DNA of 17,202 nt from CAZMCH01 sp964564735 (GCA_964564735.1 CAZMCH010000089.1:1-17202); one strand, 5' to 3'; counted from the first letter of the stretch, positions 7,240 to 13,958 are shown. Numbers and translations are program-made. The notes: generated by a model not told the origin, from the letters alone.

Positions 7240-8445
7240 TTATTTGGCTTGGGCAATCTTAGTAATATCAAACATTGGCAGATATATTGCCAACAAAATC
7301 AATCCAACTACTGCTGCGATTGCAACGGTTGTCATCGGTTCTATCTTTGACATTAGCCTTTTAACCTGATCTTCAATTTCGCTGTCAAGGAATTTTGCAC
7401 TTTTATCAAGCGATTCTCCGAGATTGCCTACTTCCTCTCCCAAACCAACCATCTGTATAACAATTGGTGGAAATATCTCACTATTAGCCATTGGTTCTCG
7501 TAAGCCACCTCCTGCATTTACATTATCTCGGATGCTATCTATAATCTTATCCATAACAGCATTATCGGCAACCTGTTTTGATACATCAAGAGATTGAACA
7601 ATAGGAACTCCACTCATGGTAAGCGCACTCAAAACTTTAATAAAACGTGATACTATAATTTTCTTGATTAGTTCTCCAAATACCGGTGCATATAGCTTTG
7701 CATGATCAAGTATATTTTTGCCTGATTTGGTCGCCTTAAATTTATTGAATCCGAAATACACGCCTCCGCCAACTCCAAGAAAAAGCCACCAATACTTTGG
7801 TATAACCTTACTAAGCCAAAGAACTATCCTTGTAGGCAAAGGCAAAGGGATCTTAAGAGAATCATATAGCGTCATAAATCTTGGAACAACAAACGTTACC
7901 AAGAATATACTTACTAATACACAAACAATTAAAACTATTTTGGGATAGATAAAAGTCGCTTTAACTTTCTGTCTAATCTGCTTTTCTGAATTAAGATATT
8001 CTGCAATCTGGCGCAATGATTTGCTTAAAACTCCGCCTATTTCTCCTGTCCTTATCAAGCTGACAAAAAGGTTAGAAAAAACCTTCGGATAATTGCTCAA
8101 CGAATCGGCAAAAGATATTCCATTCTCAACATCCTGCCTAACTGCATTTATTATCTGCCTAAACTTCTCATTTTTCGTCTGCTGTGCCAATGTCGTCAAA
8201 CAACGAACAAGCGTCAAACCAGAATCGACCATGACCGAAAGCTGATCCGCAAAGACTGCCACCTCATCACTTGTAACTCTGGCAAAAATGGTAATATTTT
8301 TCCATTCACGAACTGTGCGAATGGAAGTGGGATAAAAACCTTTCTGCCTTAGATTAGTTCTCACCTCTCTTTTGTCAGTCGCCTCAATGATGCCCTTACG
8401 TAACGATCCATCAATATCTCTTGCAACAAAACTAAATTTAGACAT
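7240..8445 (-). CDS. pilC: PilC/GspF, inner-membrane platform protein of the pilus motor
   Basis: PilC/GspF sits in the inner membrane at the centre of the T4P or type II machine and couples the ATPase to pilin insertion. The 401-residue length is usual. Two GspF repeats are visible, each opening with a hallmark segment: VMVDSGLTLVRCLTTL (71-86) and ALTMSGVPIVQSLDVSKQV (274-292). Each repeat carries a GE motif (TGEIGGVLSKSL at 133-144, VGLGEEVGNLGESL at 333-346). Membrane spans lie at about 164-188, 216-234 and 371-392. A short N-terminal domain with MSKFSFVARDIDGSLRKG is the normal PilC start. The ATG is preceded by a modest GGTGA site. It follows pilB by 127 bases, a gap occupied by a palindromic repeat, and precedes the SUMF1 gene by 74 bases. 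Confidence 0.96.
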   Translation of the reverse strand: MSKFSFVARDIDGSLRKGIIEATDKREVRTNLRQKGFYPTSIRTVREWKNITIFARVTSDEVAVFADQLSVMVDSGLTLVRCLTTLAQQTKNEKFRQIINAVRQDVENGISFADSLSNYPKVFSNLFVSLIRTGEIGGVLSKSLRQIAEYLNSEKQIRQKVKATFIYPKIVLIVCVLVSIFLVTFVVPRFMTLYDSLKIPLPLPTRIVLWLSKVIPKYWWLFLGVGGGVYFGFNKFKATKSGKNILDHAKLYAPVFGELIKKIIVSRFIKVLSALTMSGVPIVQSLDVSKQVADNAVMDKIIDSIRDNVNAGGGLREPMANSEIFPPIVIQMVGLGEEVGNLGESLDKSAKFLDSEIEDQVKRLMSKIEPMTTVAIAAVVGLILLAIYLPMFDITKIAQAK

Positions 8446-8531
8446 TTTTATTCACCAAGCAATTCATTTGTAAGTGTAAAAATCCCTTTAAAGTTAAATC
8501 TACTTATCAATATTTTAGTTTACAATCCTTA

Positions 8532-8567
8532 AAGTCTCTCTTTTCCAAAGGGAGATTTAGAGGGATT
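8532..8567. repeat. Dispersed palindromic repeat, family A (copy 1)
   Basis: In the pilB-pilC gap, arms around CTCTCTTT (8536-8543) and AAAGGGAG (8547-8554) extend outward by further pairs, followed by ATTTAGAGGGATT. Read on the minus strand it begins AATCCCTCTAAATCTCCC. This closely matches the element beside the pilin gene (10687-10722, minus strand AATCCCTATAAATCTCC), so it is a repeat family and not a chance stem. Confidence 0.65.
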
Positions 8568-8572
8568 AAATA

Positions 8573-10102
8573 CTAAGACGCATCTTCCTCTTCTAAATAT
8601 ACATGCCTATTCACTTCCTCATAGGTGGATATGCCCTGCAATACTTTTTCTCTGCCTGTTTTGGCAAGAGATTTCATCCCTTTTGCAATAGCCGCTTTTT
8701 TGATTTCACTGGTTGGTGCTTGAGCTATTATAAGCGGTCTTATATCATCATCAATTTCAAATATTTCATAAATACCACTTCGTCCCTTATATCCAGTTCC
8801 TCTGCAAAAATCACAACCTTTGCCTCTGGCTAGTTCCAAAACGCCTTTTGGAGCCCGTAAAGTATCTAATACTTCCTGCGATGGACGATAAAATTCCTTA
8901 CATTCTGGACATATAGTCCTAACAAGACGCTGTGCAACGACGCCAAGAACAGATGAAGCAATCAAAAATGGCTGAACATCCATATCTATTAATCTGGCAA
9001 CCGCTCCGGGTGCATCGTTTGTATGTAAAGTGCTAAAAACAAGATGACCTGTTAATGCCGCTTGAACTGCAATATCTGCTGTCTCTGAATCTCGTATTTC
9101 TCCGACCATTATTACATCAGGGTCTTGCCTGACGATAGCTCTAAGTGCAGTAGCAAAAGTCAAACCAAATGCAGGATTGACATTGATTTGGCTTATGCCT
9201 GTCATCTTGTATTCCACCGGGTTTTCAACTGTTATTATATTTTTTGTTACTGAATCGAGTTCTTTCAAACAAGCATAAAGAGTTGTGCTTTTTCCGCTAC
9301 CTGTTGGTCCTGTTACTAAAATCATTCCGTAGGGATGAGATATAAAATTTCTAAATTTATTATGTTGTTCGGTTGTTAATCCAAGATGTTCAAGATCAAC
9401 CAACATGGTTTCTTTATCAAGAACTCGTATAACTATCTTTTCGCCGTTTATCGTTAAAACACTTGATACACGAAGGTCAACTTGCCTGCGACCTACTGTC
9501 ATGGTTATATGACCATCTTGCGCTCTTCGTTTTTCCGCTATATCCATATCTGCAAGCAATTTAATCCTAGAAACAACAGATGGCTCAATATATCTGGGAA
9601 CAGTAGTAATATCATGCAATAAGCCGTTTATTCTATAACGAACACGCATTTCGGGCAACTGTGGTTCAAGATGAATATCGCTTGCACCATCATTGATGGC
9701 GCCACGTGCAATCGAATTAACCAAAGCAACAACAGGGGCTTCGTCAATATCCAAAAATTCCTCTTGGGCTGAAACATTCTTTGGAGTCCCAAGCTCTTGA
9801 AAGGTCATGTCAACTATTGCCTGTTTTGACGTCTGATCTGCTGTGAATTGCTCATTTATGGCGTGATCGAGTTCCTGTTTTGCCATAATCATTGGCTTGA
9901 CTTTTAGACCGGTTAAAAGTTTGATTTCATCAATTCCAGGGATATTTACAGGCGAGGTAGTGGCAACAAAAAGTTGATCGCCCTCAATACTAACGGGGAG
10001 CATACTAAGCCTACGAACTGTATCTTCGGGAAGTATTTGTGCGATGCGTTTATCTATCTGAATATCAGCAAGATTGGCATGTGTTTCCATTGTTTTCATC
10101 AT
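8573..10102 (-). CDS. pilB: PilB/GspE, pilus assembly (extension) ATPase
   Basis: A secretion ATPase that powers pilus extension from the cytoplasmic face of the membrane. Numbered from the chosen ATG (509 residues): a single MshEN/GspE N-terminal module with LPVSIEGDQLFVATTSPVN (35-53); the N2 domain motif ASDIHLEP (140-147); Walker A GPTGSGKS (265-272); the Asp box DPDVIMVGEIRD (327-338) holding Walker B; the His box LTGHLVFSTLHTNDAPGA (350-367); and a zinc tetra-Cys site (Cys398, Cys401, Cys430, Cys433). The zinc site marks PilB/GspE rather than the retraction ATPase PilT. The start is uncertain. An upstream in-frame TTG at 10189 has a GAGGGG site, but that site and the 29 extra residues lie in or beside a palindromic repeat and look non-coding, so I took the ATG at 10102. 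The ATGs at 10099 or 10090 are also possible. Confidence 0.95.
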   Translation of the reverse strand: MMKTMETHANLADIQIDKRIAQILPEDTVRRLSMLPVSIEGDQLFVATTSPVNIPGIDEIKLLTGLKVKPMIMAKQELDHAINEQFTADQTSKQAIVDMTFQELGTPKNVSAQEEFLDIDEAPVVALVNSIARGAINDGASDIHLEPQLPEMRVRYRINGLLHDITTVPRYIEPSVVSRIKLLADMDIAEKRRAQDGHITMTVGRRQVDLRVSSVLTINGEKIVIRVLDKETMLVDLEHLGLTTEQHNKFRNFISHPYGMILVTGPTGSGKSTTLYACLKELDSVTKNIITVENPVEYKMTGISQINVNPAFGLTFATALRAIVRQDPDVIMVGEIRDSETADIAVQAALTGHLVFSTLHTNDAPGAVARLIDMDVQPFLIASSVLGVVAQRLVRTICPECKEFYRPSQEVLDTLRAPKGVLELARGKGCDFCRGTGYKGRSGIYEIFEIDDDIRPLIIAQAPTSEIKKAAIAKGMKSLAKTGREKVLQGISTYEEVNRHVYLEEEDAS

Positions 10103-10193
10103 TTTTTTGCTCACATTCTTGATTAAAGACTTATAATTACTTCCATATTTATTTATTGGAGATTTTCTCCCTAGATAAACCCCAGGCAAGCGT

Positions 10194-10222
10194 TTTCCCC
10201 TCTTGGGAGGGGATTAAGGGGT
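10194..10222. repeat. Dispersed palindromic repeat, family A (copy 2)
   Basis: Arms TCCCCTC (10196-10202) and GAGGGGA (10207-10213) flank a four-base loop and are followed by TTAAGGGGTGGG. On the minus strand this reads CCCACCCCTTAATCCCCTCCCAAGAGGGGAAAA with a break for length here at twenty bases understood as two parts: CCCACCCCTTAATCCCC, then TCCCAAGAGGGGAAAA. The organisation (AATCCC block, then a short hairpin) matches copies 1 and 3. It lies just upstream of pilB and supplies the ribosome-site-like GAGGGG before TTG 10189. Confidence 0.55.
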
Positions 10223-10225
10223 GGG

Positions 10226-10246
10226 TTAAACAAATAAGTTGTTTAA
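10226..10246. repeat. Perfect AT-rich inverted repeat between the pilin gene and pilB
   Basis: TTAAACAA (10226-10233) and TTGTTTAA (10239-10246) form a perfect eight-base inverted repeat with a five-base centre. It could be an operator for a dimeric regulator or a weak hairpin in the pilA-pilB leader. No binding protein can be named. Confidence 0.45.
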
Positions 10247-10275
10247 TCAGAGTTCCTAAAGATAATATTTATATA

Positions 10276-10300
10276 TAGGTTGGGCGGAAAACCCAACCTA
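10276..10300 (-). terminator. Strong hairpin between the pilin gene and pilB
   Basis: Perfect nine-base arms TAGGTTGGG (10276-10284) and CCCAACCTA (10292-10300) with a seven-base loop, 16 bases past the pilin stop on the minus strand, followed on that strand by an AT-rich tract without a long T-run. It probably terminates or protects the 3' end of the short pilin message while allowing some read-through into pilB. The same AACCCAACCTA core occurs as a dispersed repeat in many environmental genomes, so it may have arrived as a repeat. Confidence 0.6.
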
Positions 10301-10315
10301 ATAAGATACATTGAA

Positions 10316-10663
10316 TTATAGTTCATGTCCATCGCTAGAATCCAAACTGCATTCTGCTCTGTTTATTGTAGTATCAAGTGTATAAATACCGTTCTTTGGA
10401 CATTGTGGAGGACCATCAGGGAAACGCGATGTGCTACTTGTAACATCAGAAATTTGCGTTGGCCATGTTCCATTCATAAACTGATATTCTTCAATCGCAG
10501 CATTCATTGCAGAAAGGTTGCTTTGGCAGGTTCTTCTTTGTGATTCATCTCTTGTGGTCAAGAATCTCGGAAGAGCAACAGCCGCCAAGATACCCAAGAT
10601 AACGACAACTAGCAAAACTTCAACTAAGGTAAAACCTTTTTGGTTCTTCTTAAACTTTAGCAT
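10316..10663 (-). CDS. Type IV pilin / GspG-like major pilin
   Basis: The likely main fibre subunit, 115 residues. Its leader is short and basic (MLKFKKNQKG). The prepilin peptidase site is QKGFTLVE, cleaved after Gly10 with Glu15 at +5, followed by a textbook pilin helix (EVLLVVVILGILAAVALPRF). The head contains a helix SAMNAAIEEYQFMNGTWP (51-68) and the motif FPDGPPQCP (81-89), with Cys105 near the C-terminus likely pairing with Cys88; Cys46 would be unpaired. FPDGPP-C-P followed by a late Cys is typical of small pilins in several Gram-positive and candidate phyla. I chose the ATG at 10663 because GAGGAG lies six bases before it; the ATG two codons upstream sits too close to that site. It is first in the operon and is followed by a hairpin before pilB, which fits a highly expressed subunit. 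Confidence 0.93.
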   Translation of the reverse strand: MLKFKKNQKGFTLVEVLLVVVILGILAAVALPRFLTTRDESQRRTCQSNLSAMNAAIEEYQFMNGTWPTQISDVTSSTSRFPDGPPQCPKNGIYTLDTTINRAECSLDSSDGHEL

Positions 10664-10686
10664 TTTCATCTCCTCACTGATCCACA

Positions 10687-10722
10687 AAATCTCCCTTTGG
10701 AAAATGGAGATTTATAGGGATT
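10687..10722. repeat. Dispersed palindromic repeat, family A (copy 3)
   Basis: Perfect eight-base arms AAATCTCC (10687-10694) and GGAGATTT (10706-10713) with an 11-base loop, then ATAGGGATT. It lies about a dozen bases upstream of the pilin ribosome binding site, so it would form a stem in the pilin leader RNA. The reverse strand shares its opening block with the copy at 8532-8567. Confidence 0.65.
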
Positions 10723-10966
10723 TTCATAAATAACTAATTTTGCAAACCTTTACAAAATCGACTTTGAATTGTGTTTGAAACATAGAACCATAATCTAGTA
10801 AGCATTAACTCTATTTTTCGCTTTCAAATACAACATAGCTCATGTTAATTTTGGTAACTCCCACATGCCCAAAAAACCAATTCCCTAAGTCGTATAAAAA
10901 AGCCTTTTCATATAACAAAGAATATGGAAGGGGATCCAAAAAATACCTACCAGATTATTTAACTTT

Positions 10967-11079
10967 AAGTAAGTGCTGATTTACTCCACACTTACTTTGC
11001 CACAGGTAAATAATTTACCTGAAGCTATGATCTTTTATTCCGGTGTGATTTATCACCTCCCAAGATATATCCCGGAATA
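10967..11079. other. Cluster of three adjacent hairpins, candidate structured RNA or regulatory region
   Basis: Three inverted repeats with perfect arms follow one another. Hairpin 1: AAGTAAGTG (10967-10975) with CACTTACTT (10989-10997). Hairpin 2: CAGGTAAAT (11003-11011) with ATTTACCTG (11013-11021), one base apart. Hairpin 3: TATTCCGG (11036-11043) with CCGGAATA (11072-11079), enclosing a smaller stem GTGAT/ATCAC (11045-11056). Within the third, the minus strand carries GGGAGGTGAT, a near-perfect Shine-Dalgarno sequence, with no normal start codon at proper spacing. It fits none of the riboswitch consensus sequences I can recall. On the minus strand it would lie about 300 bases upstream of the pilin gene. 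Confidence 0.5.
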
Positions 11080-11206
11080 CCCTAAAAGCACCTATTTAAC
11101 AACAAAAACTCCACCCATTTAGAGTGGCAGATTTCCAATCCACAAAAATAGCGAATTGAGTTCTAAAAAAGCCTTATAAATTCTAATATTATTTGCCAAT
11201 TCAGCA

Positions 11207-11240
11207 TTTTCATTCTGAGCGTCAGCGAAGAATCTTTTTT
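11207..11240. repeat. Half copy of the ATTCTGAGCG...CGAAGAATCTTT dispersed repeat
   Basis: The segment TTTTCATTCTGAGCG (11207-11221), then TCAGCGAAGAATCTTTTTT (11222-11240), matches a repeat known from many bacterial genomes (CATTCTGAGCGAAGCGAAGAATCT type). It is related to the right arm of the hairpin element at 14370-14436 (TGTCATTTTGAACGAAG, then CGGAAAATCTTTTT). No gene is associated. Confidence 0.6.
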
Positions 11241-11280
11241 ATTTCAAATATATATTAGGAAAAATTAATATTGACTTGGT

Positions 11281-11302
11281 TATATCTATTATAAAAGATA
11301 TA
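11281..11302 (-). terminator. Weak AT-rich hairpin after the response regulator
   Basis: Perfect seven-base arms TATATCT (11281-11287) and AGATATA (11296-11302) lie 10 bases past the regulator stop on the minus strand. The stem has one G-C pair and no T-run, so termination here is doubtful. Confidence 0.25.
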
Positions 11303-11312
11303 CTGACACGAA

Positions 11313-11681
11313 TTATCTGAGGACTTTACCGAGTTTTCCGAGTAATGTAGTGATATTAAAAGGCTTAACGATAAAATCACTCACGCCAAGATTATGACAC
11401 TTAATTACTGATTCTCTTTCTGCCCTAGCAGTAATTATGACGATGGGGATGTTTTTTGTGTCTTTGTCGGATTTTAGTCTTAGACACACACCATATCCAT
11501 CAACCCCAGACATCATAACATCAAAAAGAATAAGATTTGGGCGTTCTATCTTGGCTTTCTCAAAACCTTCTTGCCCGTCAAGTGCTGAACATACATCAAA
11601 GTCACGGGCTCGAAGCATAATTGTTAGTGTATCTACAATATCTTTTTCGTCGTCTATGATGAGTATTTTGCCCTTTGGCAT
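11313..11681 (-). CDS. Stand-alone receiver-domain response regulator (CheY/PilG-like)
   Basis: A 122-residue single REC domain with no output domain. The acidic pair Asp10-Asp11 (LIIDDEKD) binds magnesium, Asp54 (ILFDVMMSG) is the phosphoacceptor, Thr84 (VIITARAE) and Lys106 (IVKPFN) complete the switch. Such single-domain regulators act by protein contact, for example on motility or pilus motors, or as phosphorelay intermediates. The ATG is preceded by AAGG at seven bases, and a near-consensus sigma70 promoter lies about 155 bases upstream. No histidine kinase is in the window. It is on the same strand as the pilus genes, but 649 gene-free bases separate it from the pilin, so a link to pilus control is only suggested by position. 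Confidence 0.93.
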   Translation of the reverse strand: MPKGKILIIDDEKDIVDTLTIMLRARDFDVCSALDGQEGFEKAKIERPNLILFDVMMSGVDGYGVCLRLKSDKDTKNIPIVIITARAERESVIKCHNLGVSDFIVKPFNITTLLGKLGKVLR

Positions 11682-11814
11682 ATATAAACCTTATAATTTG
11701 GAAAGTTGTTTATTTCAAATAAACAATCACCAGTTTAATTATGGAAAGCAGTAATCATATTTGACTATGCCGCCCTATTTTAACCCCTTAATAGTAAAAT
11801 TAAAGAACAATTTA

Positions 11815-11836
11815 CCAATTAATCTCTTTTAATTGG
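11815..11836. promoter_or_regulatory. Perfect inverted repeat at the predicted transcription start of the response regulator
   Basis: CCAATTAA (11815-11822) and TTAATTGG (11829-11836) are perfect arms around six bases. They begin about eight bases past the -10 hexamer on the minus strand, so they cover the expected start site. This is a typical place for a repressor operator; it could alternatively form a 5' RNA stem. Confidence 0.45.
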
Positions 11837-11843
11837 TTGTTTT

Positions 11844-11872
11844 ATAATATATTGGAGATGTCTCTTTGTCAA
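11844..11872 (-). promoter_or_regulatory. Sigma70-type promoter for the response regulator
   Basis: On the minus strand, TTGACA (11872-11867) is a perfect -35 element and TATTAT (11849-11844) a five-of-six -10 element, with the ideal 17-base spacer. The predicted start is near 11837, giving a leader of about 155 bases before the response regulator ATG. Confidence 0.75.
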
Positions 11873-11973
11873 TCAAAAATTTCTCAATGCCAGCTATGCC
11901 AGAAAACTGGCAAATAATTTTTGTTGCGATAAAAATTCGACAGCATCCAAAAACTTGCCCTAAATTTATATAC

Positions 11974-12468
11974 TTATACTCTTTCTTGAGCCTGTATAAA
12001 AGAATTGGAAGAATTTCTTGTTTTTTGAACCTTATAATTCCTGATTTTTCGTAAGGCATTGTATATACTAGAAACGCAAACCTTTATATTATGGTATTCT
12101 ACAAGGTATTTTGCTATCAATTCCAATGTCCATATTTCAGAATCAGTTTTTAGCTTTTCATAATAATATGGTGATTTTGCTAATATTCTGTCCCAATCTC
12201 TTTTGGACCAGTGGGCAATCTTGGGAGGGCGTCCTGTCGGTTTCTTGGGACGAAGGCTATCCAAACCATATTTATTATAACGATGTATATAACTGCGTAT
12301 TGTTGCTTCACAAATACCGAATTCTTTTTTTATATGCCTTATAAGCTTCCCTTGTGAAGATAGCTTTATAACCATCAAACGACGATACAAGCCTTTATCT
12401 TTGGCTTCTTTAATGGCATTATCTAAAAGTTGCTGTTCTTTTTCACCATCGACAATGGCAAATATCAT
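11974..12468 (-). CDS. Orphan helix-turn-helix protein resembling the N-terminal half of an IS630-type transposase
   Basis: 164 residues with two DNA-binding modules. The first HTH (about 29-65) reads LYRRLMVIKLSSQGKLIRHIKKEFGICEATIRSYIHRYN in two parts around residue 45; then comes a basic linker RPKKPTGRPPK (73-83), and a second HTH-like region (about 110-142, WTLELIAKYLVE ... VSSIYNALRK). This is the order seen in IS630/Tc1-type transposases, whose DDE catalytic domain would come next. Here the frame stops instead, and no DDE-like sequence is seen in any frame down to 11700. A strong GGAGG site six bases before the ATG and an intact frame argue that the protein is made. It is either a remnant of an insertion sequence or a domesticated regulator. 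No terminal inverted repeats were found. Confidence 0.7.
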   Translation of the reverse strand: MIFAIVDGEKEQQLLDNAIKEAKDKGLYRRLMVIKLSSQGKLIRHIKKEFGICEATIRSYIHRYNKYGLDSLRPKKPTGRPPKIAHWSKRDWDRILAKSPYYYEKLKTDSEIWTLELIAKYLVEYHNIKVCVSSIYNALRKIRNYKVQKTRNSSNSFIQAQERV

Positions 12469-13093
12469 TGTTAGCCTCCATTATTTGTTTATATCGTCAT
12501 AAAAAAGATCAAAATAGATTTTTGAAATCGTCCTATTAGATACTTTATCTGACAAAAAAGTTCCATTTTTTTATTAAACCATCTTAGAGCAAGTTTTGAA
12601 TATCTAAAATTTCTTATGAAAGTCCGACTATCTTCAATAATTTAAGCCTATCAAGATGCTTATCTTATTGATATAAAATCTAGTAGTTTTATTGATGTAT
12701 ACATCCCCCTAACAATATATATCGGTTAAAAAATATAAAAACTTTAACAAAAAATATTAGACCATAGCGACTTTCACCTTTTGACAATGACTAACATATA
12801 AATCCAACGTTTAATGCAGATTTTTTCTTTTTGATACGAGTTTTTCAGTTAATGTTATTAGATTATGTAAATATGTTGTGAAAAAATGCGAAATATGATA
12901 TTACCTTCATAAATTGATATTAAGGAAGGAATGTATATGTTATTTCCAAATTATTGACCTAGTGTCTCCTGAAAACTGTTACCAATAGCTTCTTGACTAC
13001 TTACATCCTGATGGATTGAAATGCCTTTTATTGATACTGTAAAATTTTTGACGATTTGACTGAGTGAGAATTTCTGAGAAAAAAACTAGAACC
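12469..13093. other. Gene-free AT-rich stretch between the divergent HTH and HATPase genes
   Basis: No frame with coding character or plausible start is visible on either strand. The only gene-like sign is a ribosome-site-like AAGGAAGG (12922-12929) before a six-codon frame ending at 12956, too short to call. I find no strong inverted repeats, tRNA, or transposon ends. It may hold a decayed insertion sequence or the HTH gene's promoter, but nothing specific supports either. Confidence 0.5.
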
Positions 13094-13123
13094 TTGACTT
13101 TACTTACCTATTCATGTTATAAT
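13094..13123 (+). promoter_or_regulatory. Sigma70-type promoter for the HATPase gene
   Basis: TTGACT (13094-13099) and a perfect TATAAT (13118-13123) with an 18-base spacer lie on the plus strand. Transcription would start near 13130, about 150 bases before the HATPase start, leaving a leader that includes a 38-codon frame. Confidence 0.7.
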
Positions 13124-13161
13124 TTTGAATAATATTTGAATGGATTATATATTTGAAAATT

Positions 13162-13278
13162 ATGAAGGGAGTTGGTAAAACGACAAAAAATTATTATTAT
13201 TTAGGCTCGGTATCGGCGTCTTTCTTAACGATACTTTGTTTGCAAGAGTTCCACTTCCTGTTTAATAAGGAGGGATAA
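13162..13278 (+). CDS. Possible 38-residue leader peptide or small hydrophobic protein
   Basis: An ATG at 13162 opens a 38-codon frame ending in TAA at 13276-13278, inside the HATPase translation-initiation region; its last codons AAG-GAG-GGA are the ribosome binding site of the next gene. The product is basic at the start (MKGVGKTTKN) and then hydrophobic (YYYLGSVSASFLTILCL). No good ribosome binding site precedes the ATG, so real translation is doubtful. If translated, it would couple to the HATPase. It resembles no family I recognise. Confidence 0.25.
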   Translation: MKGVGKTTKNYYYLGSVSASFLTILCLQEFHFLFNKEG

Positions 13279-13281
13279 GCT

Positions 13282-13770
13282 TTGGACAGCATTACTTATG
13301 ACGCAAAACTTAGGATCCCGAGCAATCTCATCTATATTCGTTCTGTGAGGGCTTTTATAAAAGAACTTGCTGAAAATCTTGGTTTTTGTGCAGAAAAGGT
13401 TCAAAATATCGAATTAGCAACGGATGAAATAATCAGTAATGCAGTAGAACATGGTTCAGAGGATTCTGATTCAAAAATATCTATATTATGTTCAAGCAAT
13501 GATGAGGAAATGATTGTAACAATTAGGGATCAGGGGCGAAATAATACTGAGAAAAGATGGAGTGAGGTTTGGGCTAACGTTATTAGCAATGAAGTCTATG
13601 TAGGAACAGAAAGAGGGCATGGCTTACTTTTGGCGCGTCTTTTATCAGATGATATGAACATAGAAACAAATTCAACGGGTGGTTTGGATGTGCGTTTAAC
13701 TTGGTTTAATAGGGGGAGTAGCAAATATTGTATAAATGCTAATAGAGTATGTTGTATGCCACAGATCTGA
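13282..13770 (+). CDS. RsbW/SpoIIAB-like anti-sigma factor serine kinase (HATPase_c_2)
   Basis: A 162-residue GHKL ATPase of the partner-switching type, which binds and inhibits a partner (often a sigma factor) and phosphorylates a STAS antagonist. The N box is ELATDEIISNAVEHG (44-58) with Glu49 and Asn53; the G1 box is IRDQG (81-85); the G2 box is GTERGHGLLLARLLSDDM (108-125). The opening RIPSNLIYIRSVRAFI matches the RsbW N-terminus. A Cys-containing tail (Cys150, Cys157, Cys158) extends beyond the fold. It starts at TTG 13282, seven bases after a strong AAGGAGGG site; no better ATG is available. A STAS gene follows on the same strand but with its own promoter, so the pair is likely a switch. 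No sigma factor or PP2C phosphatase lies nearby. Confidence 0.9.
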   Translation: MDSITYDAKLRIPSNLIYIRSVRAFIKELAENLGFCAEKVQNIELATDEIISNAVEHGSEDSDSKISILCSSNDEEMIVTIRDQGRNNTEKRWSEVWANVISNEVYVGTERGHGLLLARLLSDDMNIETNSTGGLDVRLTWFNRGSSKYCINANRVCCMPQI

Positions 13771-13874
13771 ATTAATACATTAGAAAAAAGTAGTTAGGTT
13801 ATGGATATCTGACAGACGGTATTTTCAATAGCAAGCGAAACATTATAATAGATTATATAAATAATATATAGCAG

Positions 13875-13904
13875 TTGGTCTGTGGTTACTTAGTCTGTTA
13901 TAAT
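13875..13904 (+). promoter_or_regulatory. Extended -10 promoter for the STAS gene
   Basis: A perfect TATAAT (13899-13904) is preceded by TG one base away (13896-13897), the extended -10 pattern, with a weak -35 TTGGTC (13875-13880) 18 bases upstream. Transcription would begin near 13911, about 50 bases before the STAS gene, allowing its expression apart from the HATPase gene. Confidence 0.65.
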
Positions 13905-13958
13905 ACTAATAGCGTCTGTCATTTTTGTTAATTAACCTTAAATGCTAATCCTCTGGGG

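Larger units (their letters stand above)
10723..11260. other. Gene-free stretch upstream of the pilin, with structured elements
   Basis: No frame of convincing length or composition is present on either strand. Besides the three-hairpin cluster and the half repeat listed separately, I see only AT-rich sequence and no pilin promoter of good quality. The pilin promoter should lie here; a sigma54 pattern (GG and GC dinucleotides at -24/-12) was looked for and not found. Confidence 0.5.

Noticed and set aside
10103..10189. N-terminal extension of PilB from TTG 10189
   Set aside because: The 29 extra residues do not look like a PilB N-terminus and the apparent ribosome site belongs to a palindromic repeat. 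It is kept as an alternative in the feature note, not as the call.
10664..11000. Sigma54 promoter for the pilin gene
   Set aside because: Pilin genes often use sigma54, but no GG/GC pair with the right ten-base spacing and flanks was seen on the minus strand.
10967..11079. c-di-GMP (GEMM-I) riboswitch upstream of the pilin
   Set aside because: GEMM-type riboswitches often precede pilin genes and a GGCAAAG string is present, but the conserved GCAAACC-GAAA loop arrangement and the second stem are missing.
11829..12059. A 76-codon frame on the minus strand below the HTH gene
   Set aside because: It overlaps the HTH gene in another frame, contains the near-consensus promoter of the response regulator and an operator-like repeat, and its translation resembles no family, including no DDE domain.
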